A stretch of 7,329 nt of DNA from Flavobacteriales bacterium (GCA_947457285.1 CANGVZ010000099.1:1-7329), one strand, 5' to 3'. Shown: positions 1 through 6,824, numbered from the stretch's first letter. Notes: generated by a model from the letters alone, not told the origin. Translations and numbers: made by a program.

Positions 1-364
1 CCTGCGACTCAGGCTTCATAATGTCTGGGATACGCATCAAGGCATTCAAATAGTCGGCATTCGTCATGCCCACTTTATCACCAAACTGCTTGAGGTCGTT
101 GTAGTAGCTTTCGAGCAATGCTGTATTGATAGCAGTGCGCTTTTCTGCTTCGATGCTTTCGTAGTAGATGAGCAAATCAGCTTTTCCGCGAAGTACATTT
201 TCGCTGAGCCATCCTCTGAGTTCGAGTTCTTTTTCTCTGTACAAATTAGGAATGCGCAAATTCAAGTCAAGTTGTTTGCTATTCAAAGAACGCAATTCAA
301 CCGTGAATTTTTTTGTTCTAATAGTTGATTCGGCTTTCCCGAATCCTGTCATTGATCGAAGCAT
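1..364 (-). CDS. yicC: YicC/YloC family endoribonuclease, N-terminal part (3' end off the left edge)
   Basis: Translating the minus strand from an ATG at 364 gives an open frame of 121 codons that runs off the left edge with no stop. The protein begins MLRSMTGFGKAE, the hallmark start of the YicC family. It continues with VELRSLNSKQLDLNLRIP near residue 22 and a LRGKAD segment near residue 59, both typical of the YicC N-terminal domain. Known members (E. coli YicC, B. subtilis YloC, about 290 residues) are cytoplasmic RNases linked to RNA turnover. The C-terminal DUF1732-type region with the rest of the active site is outside the window. The start lies 10 bp after the pccB stop with no promoter match between, so it is probably co-transcribed with pccB. 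The internal Met at residue 5 is less likely as the start because family members conserve residues before SMTGFG. Identification is firm; the exact role here is inferred from the family. Confidence 0.9.
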   Translation of the reverse strand, partial: MLRSMTGFGKAESTIRTKKFTVELRSLNSKQLDLNLRIPNLYREKELELRGWLSENVLRGKADLLIYYESIEAEKRTAINTALLESYYNDLKQFGDKVGMTNADYLNALMRIPDIMKPESQ

Positions 365-374
365 AGAATTGATA

Positions 375-1916
375 TTAGAGAGGCATGTTGGAGTGTTTCT
401 TCTTCGGTGCCTTCTCCGCTTTATTTTCGAGCATTTTGAATGCTCTGATTAATTTCTCTCTTGTTTGCGCAGGCATGATGACTTCATCTACATACCCTCT
501 TTCAGCGGCGCTGTAAGGGTTGGCAAACTTCTCAGCATATTCTGCTTCTTTTTCTTTCCACTTGGCAGTGGCATCTGCTGCTTCAGAAATTTCTTTTTTG
601 AAAATAATTTCTGCTGCTCCTTTAGCGCCCATTACTGCAATTTCTGCGCTTGGCCAAGCATAGTTCATATCCGCTCCAATGTGTTTGGAGTTCATCACGT
701 CATACGCACCGCCGTAAGCTTTGCGCGTGATCACTGTTACGCGCGGTACTGTGGCTTCGCTGAAGGCATACAATAATTTTGCGCCATTAGAAATGATTCC
801 ATTCCACTCTTGGTCAGTGCCTGGTAAAAATCCTGGCACATCTTCAAATACGAGAAGCGGAATATTGAATGCATCGCAGAAGCGAACGAAACGAGCGGCT
901 TTATTACTCGATTTAATATCCAAAACACCCGCGAGGAACGCAGGTTGATTGGCCACGATGCCAATGCTGCGACCCGCCAATCTTGCAAATCCAACGATGA
1001 TATTTTCAGCGTAGTCTTTATGAATTTCAAACCATGAATTCTCATCAATCACATGCTGAATTACTTCATGCATGTCATAGGGTTGGTTGGGATTGTCCGG
1101 AATAATATTGTTTAATGCAGGTCTGCTTTCATCACCGCTGTTGTATTCCAACATAGGAGGTTGCTCTTCGCAGTTGGACGGCATATACGAAAGCAGATTT
1201 TTAATCTTCTGAATAGCTGCAATATCATTTTCAGCAGTGAGATGCGTCACGCCGCTTTTAGTGCTGTGTGTGCTAGCGCCGCCGAGTTCTTCGCTGGTTA
1301 CTTCTTCGTGAGTTACAGTTTTAACCACGTTCGGGCCAGTCACGAACATATAGCTGGTATTTTCAACCATCAAAATAAAGTCTGTGAGAGCTGGGCTATA
1401 CACGGCACCACCAGCACAAGGGCCCATGATTGCGGAAATCTGCGGTACCACACCACTGGCTTGCACATTTCTATAAAAGATATCGGCATAACCACCAAGG
1501 GAAACGACACCTTCTTGAATGCGGGCTCCGCCACTGTCGTTGAGTCCAATAACTGGAGCGCCATTCTTCATAGCTAGATCCATTACACGACAAATCTTCT
1601 CTGCATGCGCCTCAGCTAATGAACCTCCCATTACTGTGAAGTCTTGAGAGAAAACATATACCAAGCGGCCTTGAATGGTGCCATAGCCTGTCACCACTCC
1701 ATCACCGAGGTAGACTTCTTTGTCCAATCCAAAATTGGTAGAACGATGCGTCACAAGCATTCCCAGCTCTTCGAAGCTGCCTTCGTCGAGAAGGAAATGA
1801 ATGCGCTCGCGCGCTGTCAATTTGCCTTTCTTATGTTGTGCGTCTATGCGTTTTTGACCACCACCAAGTTGTGCTTCGGCAATCAAATTCTCCAAACGAC
1901 TGATCTTATCTGACAT
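375..1916 (-). CDS. pccB: Acyl-CoA carboxylase carboxyltransferase subunit (propionyl-CoA/methylmalonyl-CoA type)
   Basis: This 513-residue protein is the carboxyltransferase subunit of a biotin-dependent acyl-CoA carboxylase. It moves CO2 from carboxybiotin to an acyl-CoA, most likely propionyl-CoA, to make methylmalonyl-CoA in the cytoplasm. The N-terminal crotonase-like half shows KLTARERI (32-39), NDSGGARIQEG (126-136) and the oxyanion-hole segment GPCAGGAVYSPA (165-176). The C-terminal half shows PGFLPGTDQE (361-370), TRKAYGGAYDVM (397-408) and AWPSAEIAVMGAKG (420-433). The tail ends KKHSNMPL, as in PccB/MmdA proteins. Length is normal for the family. There is no biotinyl-lysine motif, so the biotin carboxylase and carrier subunits must be encoded elsewhere. 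The frame is open up to 1994, but MSDKISRLE at 1916 fits the family start and avoids overlap with the receptor gene. A TAnnTTTG promoter element lies 24 bp upstream. The alternative, the alpha subunit of a sodium-pumping methylmalonyl-CoA decarboxylase (MmdA), cannot be excluded from sequence alone. Confidence 0.93.
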   Translation of the reverse strand: MSDKISRLENLIAEAQLGGGQKRIDAQHKKGKLTARERIHFLLDEGSFEELGMLVTHRSTNFGLDKEVYLGDGVVTGYGTIQGRLVYVFSQDFTVMGGSLAEAHAEKICRVMDLAMKNGAPVIGLNDSGGARIQEGVVSLGGYADIFYRNVQASGVVPQISAIMGPCAGGAVYSPALTDFILMVENTSYMFVTGPNVVKTVTHEEVTSEELGGASTHSTKSGVTHLTAENDIAAIQKIKNLLSYMPSNCEEQPPMLEYNSGDESRPALNNIIPDNPNQPYDMHEVIQHVIDENSWFEIHKDYAENIIVGFARLAGRSIGIVANQPAFLAGVLDIKSSNKAARFVRFCDAFNIPLLVFEDVPGFLPGTDQEWNGIISNGAKLLYAFSEATVPRVTVITRKAYGGAYDVMNSKHIGADMNYAWPSAEIAVMGAKGAAEIIFKKEISEAADATAKWKEKEAEYAEKFANPYSAAERGYVDEVIMPAQTREKLIRAFKMLENKAEKAPKKKHSNMPL

Positions 1917-1939
1917 AATGGTTTTTAATGAATTGGAGG

Positions 1940-1973
1940 CAAATATAAGCGACGAGCGCCCGCTATCATCCAA
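1940..1973 (-). promoter_or_regulatory. Putative Bacteroidota-type promoter for pccB-yicC
   Basis: On the minus strand TATATTTG (1947-1940) matches the Bacteroidota -7 consensus TAnnTTTG exactly. A TTG (1973-1971) lies 23 bp upstream, at the long end of the spacing reported for flavobacterial promoters. The predicted transcript would start near 1934 and give a leader of about 18 nt before the pccB ATG at 1916. The -35-side element lies inside the last codons of the receptor gene. It implies that pccB can be expressed independently of the metal cassette. It is a motif match only. Confidence 0.5.
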
Positions 1974-4224
1974 TTCGCCAACGCAAACCAACATATCCCA
2001 TGCGTCCGAAGACAGGTCCCCAAATCAAACTAGCGTCAAAATAGGGTGACTGCGGGTTTTCAGGCGCGATGATGGGGCTCATTTGCATGAAATTCCCTAG
2101 ATTCTCTCCTCCAACATAAATCTCGAAATTGCTATTGAAGTGCTTTGAAACTTGAGCATTGATAATGAAGAAGTCATCGCTCCGCGGGTGCAGGTGATAG
2201 GGGTGTGGATTGCTGGCTGTATTGGGCAAGCGCTGCTCTCCAAGCCAACGAACAGTCAAGTCAAACATCCATTTCGCACCATTATCTTTTTCTTTGGTAC
2301 TATACTCCAAATTCGTAAAGGCTCGATGTTGTGCAATGAGAGGACGTAGGAGTAATTCTTCTCCGTATTGAGTCTTGGCTTCCAACCAGCGATAGGCTAC
2401 GCGCATTTGCAATCTACGAATAGGGCTCCATTGCATCTCCACTTGAGCGCTGTTGGAGAATGAAGGGCCATCCAATTGGTAGAACTTAATGACGGTAGGC
2501 GTTTCCCAATCTACTACAATTTGCTCTCTAAAGTCGGTGCGATAGAGATCTATGGCGAGCGTTGCGTCACGGTGGAAAATTTTGAACTTTCTTGTAAATA
2601 CCAACCCGAGATTAATCGCCTCTTCCATTTTCATCCCATAAGGAGAGCCAGCGTCTGTTGTTTGAATCTGAATGCTGCGATTGCTGGCAAATAAACCAAC
2701 ATTGTCCATCAGTAGGTTTGGCGAACGATAACCCATACCTGCCGCAAACTTGATCGTTGTGTTGTCGTTGATGCTGTAGCGCGCGTGAAGTCTTGGTGTA
2801 GCAAAGAAGCCATAAGTGTTGTGATAATCTCCTCTAAGGCCCGCTACAATAGACCAACTTGGGCTCGGAGTAAATGTGTGTTCACTGAATACACCGAATG
2901 TTTGCTCGGTTCTTGAAAAATCACTGCTGTCGAGTATTTCGGTATAATCATCAAGCACAAAACTAACACCGCTGGTTTGCTTTACCTTTTCAGAATATTC
3001 TGAGGCGAAAAGTAAATTGGCGCGGGCGTTCAATTGTTGTCCATCGTACAGTCGTTCCCCATAATTTCCGCGCTGATCGTGATAAGATACAGAAACTTGA
3101 GACCCTAAACTCATTCCATCTTTTTCCTCAAAAACATATCCTGTTTTTCCACTGAACTCATAACGATCTGTAGTGACGTTTACACCCCATAATTGCGAGC
3201 GAATAGCGTCGGTAGGATCGAAGTCAAATTGGCCACTGGTATTTTGTAAATGATGATATGAAAGTGTGTATTCACCACGTACGCCATTGTCTCCTGCATA
3301 TGCCCATTCATTTCGAACAACAGCATTTCTGAAAAGCGGATTGTCTAAAAATCCATCATTATTCATATCAAAACGAAGCTCTGACATGGCACCATGAAGG
3401 TGAAGCATACTATTCCAATGCTTATTTACTGGTTGTCGTAAAACAGCGTTGAATTCAAGGCGCCCCTGGCTGCCCGCGTAAGCGTTGATGAAGAGGCGTT
3501 CTTTCATCTGGATATTCTTGTGCGCAACGTTGATTTGACCGGTGATGCTTTCATGTCCATTGATTACGCTCCCAACTCCTTTTGAAATGGAAATTTCACG
3601 AATCCACGGCCCAGGCACATAACTCAATCCGTAGATGGAGGCTAAACCGCGAACGCTGGGAATATTATCGAACATTACTTGGGTATAGCGTCCGTCGAGA
3701 CCTAGCATTTTTATTTGGCGTGTTCCCGTGATAGCGTCTGTAGATGATGCATCAATACTGGCATTTGTTTCGAAACTCTCAGAAAGATTGCAGCATGCGG
3801 CCTTGCACAATTCTTTCTCGGTCATCACTTGTGAAAGTTGGGCATCTTTGAGGCTTATCATTGTAGCACCGATCTCTTCGACGATTTGAATGGTTCGCAA
3901 GTCACTGGTGGGTTGCAACGTCACTTCGACATCATTTTGGTCGGTGATCAATAATGTGTCAGGCTCATAACCCACCATCGCAATTACCAGTCGGTTTTGA
4001 TTTTCCTCTAAATTAATTTCGAATTTGCCTTTTTGATCTGTAAAAACACCTTTGGTGGTATTTAGCCAAAATACCATAGCGCCGGGAAGGCTTTCTTTAC
4101 GGCCTTTTTCGTTGACACCATAAACTTCCCCGTGTATATGACCTTCATGGTCATGCTCTTCGTGTTGTGCGAAAAACATAGTGCTCATGAAGATCATTCC
4201 TGTTGTAAGAATGATTTTTTTCAT
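1966..4224 (-). CDS. TonB-dependent outer-membrane receptor with His-rich N-terminus and CxxxCC plug motif (putative metal/copper-associated)
   Basis: This 752-residue protein is a TonB-dependent receptor of the outer membrane. A signal peptide covers about residues 1-20. The predicted mature protein opens with a His cluster, HEEHDHEGHIHG (21-32), with five His in eleven residues. A carboxypeptidase-regulatory-like beta-sandwich follows (about 32-104) with the usual SLPGAMVFW and GVFTDQKGKFEI segments. The plug (about 120-235) includes ELCKAACCNLSESFE, which places Cys140, 144 and 145 as CxxxCC. Later plug segments are DAITGTRQIKMLGLDGRY, YGLSYVPGPWI and INGHESITGQINVAHKN. The remaining 510 or so residues form the 22-strand-type barrel, ending YVGLRWRIG. 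The start lies 2 bp after the stop of the HMA gene, so the two are very probably translationally coupled. Its neighbours (HMA protein, Cys-rich HYC_CC_PP protein) and its own Cys/His clusters suggest it handles a soft metal such as copper. The substrate is inference; receptor identity is certain. Confidence 0.93.
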   Translation of the reverse strand: MKKIILTTGMIFMSTMFFAQHEEHDHEGHIHGEVYGVNEKGRKESLPGAMVFWLNTTKGVFTDQKGKFEINLEENQNRLVIAMVGYEPDTLLITDQNDVEVTLQPTSDLRTIQIVEEIGATMISLKDAQLSQVMTEKELCKAACCNLSESFETNASIDASSTDAITGTRQIKMLGLDGRYTQVMFDNIPSVRGLASIYGLSYVPGPWIREISISKGVGSVINGHESITGQINVAHKNIQMKERLFINAYAGSQGRLEFNAVLRQPVNKHWNSMLHLHGAMSELRFDMNNDGFLDNPLFRNAVVRNEWAYAGDNGVRGEYTLSYHHLQNTSGQFDFDPTDAIRSQLWGVNVTTDRYEFSGKTGYVFEEKDGMSLGSQVSVSYHDQRGNYGERLYDGQQLNARANLLFASEYSEKVKQTSGVSFVLDDYTEILDSSDFSRTEQTFGVFSEHTFTPSPSWSIVAGLRGDYHNTYGFFATPRLHARYSINDNTTIKFAAGMGYRSPNLLMDNVGLFASNRSIQIQTTDAGSPYGMKMEEAINLGLVFTRKFKIFHRDATLAIDLYRTDFREQIVVDWETPTVIKFYQLDGPSFSNSAQVEMQWSPIRRLQMRVAYRWLEAKTQYGEELLLRPLIAQHRAFTNLEYSTKEKDNGAKWMFDLTVRWLGEQRLPNTASNPHPYHLHPRSDDFFIINAQVSKHFNSNFEIYVGGENLGNFMQMSPIIAPENPQSPYFDASLIWGPVFGRMGYVGLRWRIG

Positions 4225-4226
4225 GA

Positions 4227-4571
4227 TTAGTGTTTTTCTTGTTCGCGATATTTACAACAGTCGTGAGTCTTGCTATACTCTTCGTCAGAGGCTTTGTACT
4301 TGTCAGTGTCGTAGCCCTTTGCAGTGATGAGTTTATGGATTTGCTCCTCACTTATTTTAGAAGGCTTGTAGGTAACGGTGGCGATGTTAGTGTCAAGATT
4401 GTAATCAGCGGCAATAATGCCTTTGGCATCCAGCGCAGATTCGATAGATTTTTCACACATGCCACAGATACCTTCCACGTGGAATGTTATGGTGACAGGT
4501 TTTTTTGAGTCTTGAGAATAAGAGGTTAGACTTAGAAAAAGCCCAATTATTAAAATTGATATATGTTTCAT
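4227..4571 (-). CDS. Secreted heavy-metal-associated (HMA) domain protein
   Basis: This 114-residue protein has a signal peptide (about 1-20, ending SYSQ) followed by one ferredoxin-like HMA domain (about 25-92). The metal loop is VEGICGMCEKSIESAL, with the CxxC pair at Cys36 and Cys39. The usual Met before the first Cys is replaced by Ile (GIC rather than GMxC/MxC). The second half of the fold is visible as NIATVTYKPSKISEEQI and LITAKGYD. After the domain, a charged tail carries a second Cys pair, HDCCKYRE (Cys105-106), which adds a possible extra ligand site. HMA domains of this kind bind Cu(I) or other soft cations and pass them to partner proteins; here the signal peptide places it in the periplasm. 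The gene ends 2 bp before the receptor gene, which argues that the two proteins work together. Its start lies 3 nt after a large inverted repeat that may control its translation. The metal is not determined by sequence. Confidence 0.9.
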   Translation of the reverse strand: MKHISILIIGLFLSLTSYSQDSKKPVTITFHVEGICGMCEKSIESALDAKGIIAADYNLDTNIATVTYKPSKISEEQIHKLITAKGYDTDKYKASDEEYSKTHDCCKYREQEKH

Positions 4572-4574
4572 GAT

Positions 4575-4638
4575 GCTTAATTTTTTTTAGTGAAAAAATG
4601 TTGATCTACCGAATGGTAGAAGTCACTAAAAATTAAGC
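4575..4638 (-). promoter_or_regulatory. Nested inverted repeat filling the HYC_CC_PP-HMA intergenic gap (putative mRNA control or processing hairpin)
   Basis: The outer arms are GCTTAATTTTTAGTGA (4638-4623 on the minus strand) and its complement at 4593-4575. They give 16 Watson-Crick pairs with three extra A in the second arm. The 29-nt loop contains a second hairpin, TCTACC/GGTAGA with a four-base ATTC loop (4620-4605). The 5' arm covers the last sense codon and stop codon of the upstream gene. The 3' arm covers the A-rich leader of the HMA gene and ends 3 nt before its ATG. The inner stem is followed by a run of six T, so it could also be a weak intrinsic terminator that reduces expression of the distal genes. 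The repeat is seen directly; its function is inferred. Confidence 0.6.
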
Positions 4639-5031
4639 GTACAAAATAAGACTTTGATTTAGCAGAAAAATAGGCCTATTCGGAGGAGGCCGCGATTCAA
4701 TAGATGGTACAAATGATTCTTCGTTTAGGCTCGCCGCAAAAGTGGGAGATTGATAAATATCTACGTTATCTATCGCAACAAATTCGAAGCTTTGAGAAGC
4801 ATTTGTAGTGTGGTCCGACTCTAGTTCAAAAGTCAGATTTTGATTGTCGCAGCACGATGCGTGAATACCGTCCAGAGAACCACATTTGTGATCTGCCTTG
4901 CAGCATTCGTCGGCCTGAGAAGCTACGGCAACGTGTTTCAATTTGCCATGGCAATAGTGCAAATGGATGTTGAGACCTGTGGAAAGGAGCCCATATAATG
5001 CTACTATGATAATGCCAAGCCAACGCTTCAT
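4633..5031 (-). CDS. HYC_CC_PP family protein (small Cys-rich exported protein of unknown function)
   Basis: This 132-residue protein has an N-terminal signal peptide or single membrane segment (about residues 4-20). It then shows the three landmarks that name the HYC_CC_PP family of Bacteroidota: HYC at 25-27 (in LHYCHGKL), CC pairs at 43-44 and 60-61 with a further Cys at 50, and PPP at 115-117 (in SRPPPNRPI). The tail LLNQSLILYA is hydrophobic, as in other members. The six Cys and the nearby His (CCKADHKC, HASCCDN) look like metal ligands, but no biochemical role for the family is known to me. It is the first gene of the cassette with the HMA protein and TonB receptor, which supports an envelope role in copper or other soft-metal handling (inference). 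A TAnnTTTG promoter sits directly before the ATG. The 61-bp gap to the HMA gene is occupied by the nested inverted repeat. Confidence 0.85.
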   Translation of the reverse strand: MKRWLGIIIVALYGLLSTGLNIHLHYCHGKLKHVAVASQADECCKADHKCGSLDGIHASCCDNQNLTFELESDHTTNASQSFEFVAIDNVDIYQSPTFAASLNEESFVPSIESRPPPNRPIFLLNQSLILYA

Positions 5032-5036
5032 GGTTA

Positions 5037-5067
5037 CAAAGATAGAAATAACAAACTGATTGTCAAA
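5037..5067 (-). promoter_or_regulatory. Putative Bacteroidota-type promoter of the metal cassette
   Basis: On the minus strand TTTG (5067-5064) and TATCTTTG (5044-5037) match the Bacteroidota -33 and -7 consensus elements exactly, with 19 bp between them, the expected spacing. Only five bases (TAACC) separate the -7 element from the ATG at 5031, so transcription is predicted to begin at or within a few bases of the start codon. It would drive the HYC_CC_PP, HMA and TonB receptor genes. No intrinsic terminator is visible between the upstream pgcA stop and this promoter, so read-through is also possible. Confidence 0.65.
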
Positions 5068-5093
5068 TACTGACCGCGCTCAAAGTTTGAATC

Positions 5094-6824
5094 CTAAACT
5101 CCTAATTCACCGCGTATAGTATCTATTCTCTTCTTAATTCTTTCTACTTGTGCCTTGTAGTTGGCCCTTCCTTCAAATCTCTCTTTAATACTGAAGTAAA
5201 ATTTGATTTTGGGCTCTGTGCCGCTCGGGCGCGCAGAAATCTTGGAGCCATCCGCCAATATGAACTGGAGCACATTGGAGGTGGGGAGGTCCATTTCTGT
5301 CTCTTCACCCGTTTTAAGATTTTTACGCTTCGCGGTAGCGATATCTCGGACTTCGACAACTTCAGATCCTCCGAGTGAAACAGGAGGCTTAGCACGCAAC
5401 TCAGCCATCATGGATTTGATTTTTTCTACCCCATCCATTCCCTTGATTGTAATACTCACCAACTCTTCATGATACAAGCCATATTGAGCATATATATCCA
5501 TTAGAGTGCCGTACAGACTAGTGCCGTTGGCGTATGCATACGCTGCCATTTCAGCGATTAACACGGATGATAAAACAGCGTCTTTATCTCTTACAAATTC
5601 GCCGACGAGATAGCCGTAGCTTTCTTCGCCACCACCTATGAAAAACTCTTTACCTTCTTTCTCACGCATCACACCAGCGATGTATTTGAAACCAGTTAGG
5701 GTATCATACCAAGGAATATTGAATGACTTGGCGATATCCTCAATGAGATCGGTGGTTACGATTGTCTTCGCCACATATTCATTTCCCTTTAAAAGATTTC
5801 TTTGCTTTCTCTGGCTTATTTGATAATGCACCAATAAACTGCCGGTTTGATTTCCGTTGAGCAGGATTAGTTCGTTTTCATCATTGCGCACGGCAATACC
5901 AACGCGGTCGGCATCAGGATCGGTTCCGAAAAGCATGTCTGCATTTTCTTTCTCCGCCAATTGAAGCGCAAGATTTAATGCGTCTCTTTCTTCAGGATTT
6001 GGCGAGTGAACAGTTGGGAAATTACCATCGGGTGTCGCTTGTTGCTCCACTACCAGAACATTCGCAAAGCCCAATTCTTTTAGAGCTTTTGGAACCATTG
6101 TGATGCCAGTACCGTGAATGGAAGTATATACTACTTTTAAATTGGAAGATTTTTTAATTTCTTCTTTTGAAAGAATTATTTCATTGAGTTTTTTGAAATA
6201 AGCCTCCTCAACTTTTTCGTCTATATAATCGATCAGATATTCTTTCGCTTGGAAATTCACTGCGCCAATGCCATTTACGGCTCGAACCTCTTTAATTATT
6301 CCGTTGTCATGCGGAGGTAAAACTTGTGCGCCATCTTCCCAATAAACTTTGTAACCGTTGTATTCAGGTGGATTATGGGAGGCAGTTATCACAATCCCTG
6401 CTTGACACTTCAATTCTCTGACTGCAAAAGAAAGAAGAGGAGTTGGGCGCAATTCTTTAAAAAGCTTTACACGAATATCGTTGGCAGAGAGAACGTCAGC
6501 AGCGGTGCGGGCGAAGAACTCTGAATTGTTGCGGCTATCAAACGCGATAGCAACCGCACTTTGAGAATTTGGAAATTGACTCTTGATATAATTAGCTAAG
6601 CCTTGTGTGGCCATACCGATGGTATATCTGTTGATGCGATTGGTGCCTGGTCCCATCACGCCGCGAAGTCCACCGGTACCAAAATCTAAGTCAGTGTAGA
6701 AGGACTCAATTAAATTTTTGGGATCATTTGCCATCATTTCTTTGATAGCACCTTGCGTTGCTTCGTCTACCTCTGGTGTCAACCACGCCTCAACTTTTGC
6801 TTTTATTTCTGCTGAAATTTCCAT
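5094..6824 (-). CDS. pgcA: Phospho-sugar mutase (alpha-phosphoglucomutase/phosphomannomutase, PgcA type)
   Basis: This 576-residue cytoplasmic enzyme interconverts hexose 6-phosphates and hexose 1-phosphates, most likely glucose, through a phosphoserine intermediate. All four active-site elements of the alpha-D-phosphohexomutase family are present. These are the catalytic loop TASHNPPEYNGYK with Ser149, the Mg2+ loop GTDPDADRVGIAV with Asp302, 304 and 306, the sugar-specificity loop GGGEESYGYL (397-406), and the phosphate-binding loop RPSGTEPKIKFYF (532-544). The early segment FGTGGLRGVMGPGTNRIN (48-65) and overall length match B. subtilis PgcA (about 580 residues). The ATG at 6824 overlaps the rfbD stop by one base (TAATG), which implies translational coupling. 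Glucose 1-phosphate is the precursor of dTDP-rhamnose, so the pairing with rfbD is functionally sensible. Substrate preference (glucose or mannose phosphate) cannot be settled by motifs alone. Confidence 0.95.
   Translation of the reverse strand: MEISAEIKAKVEAWLTPEVDEATQGAIKEMMANDPKNLIESFYTDLDFGTGGLRGVMGPGTNRINRYTIGMATQGLANYIKSQFPNSQSAVAIAFDSRNNSEFFARTAADVLSANDIRVKLFKELRPTPLLSFAVRELKCQAGIVITASHNPPEYNGYKVYWEDGAQVLPPHDNGIIKEVRAVNGIGAVNFQAKEYLIDYIDEKVEEAYFKKLNEIILSKEEIKKSSNLKVVYTSIHGTGITMVPKALKELGFANVLVVEQQATPDGNFPTVHSPNPEERDALNLALQLAEKENADMLFGTDPDADRVGIAVRNDENELILLNGNQTGSLLVHYQISQRKQRNLLKGNEYVAKTIVTTDLIEDIAKSFNIPWYDTLTGFKYIAGVMREKEGKEFFIGGGEESYGYLVGEFVRDKDAVLSSVLIAEMAAYAYANGTSLYGTLMDIYAQYGLYHEELVSITIKGMDGVEKIKSMMAELRAKPPVSLGGSEVVEVRDIATAKRKNLKTGEETEMDLPTSNVLQFILADGSKISARPSGTEPKIKFYFSIKERFEGRANYKAQVERIKKRIDTIRGELGV

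Noticed and set aside
168..776. Plus-strand open frames of 94 and 103 codons
   Set aside because: They lie opposite yicC and pccB, and their translations show low-complexity Ser/Phe-rich sequence with no family resemblance.
1161..1577. Plus-strand open frame of 138 codons
   Set aside because: It is antisense to a highly conserved part of pccB and has no recognisable domain.
1950..1965. GC-rich weak hairpin between the receptor stop and the pccB promoter as a terminator
   Set aside because: Only four or five pairs (one G-U) with a seven-base loop and no T run after it.
1917..1994. N-terminal extension of pccB to an ATG at 1994
   Set aside because: It would overlap the receptor gene by 29 bp, contain the promoter match, and add 26 residues with no counterpart in the family, whereas the ATG at 1916 gives the typical N-terminus.
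4151..4351. Minus-strand open frame of 66 codons across the HMA-receptor junction
   Set aside because: It overlaps both real genes in another frame and shows no start context or domain.
4575..4638. The inverted repeat as a miniature transposable element
   Set aside because: No target-site duplication is seen, and one arm includes the stop codon of a normal-length gene.
4826..5023. Minus-strand open frame of 65 codons inside the HYC_CC_PP gene
   Set aside because: It is an out-of-frame overlap with a gene that has clear family motifs and a signal peptide.
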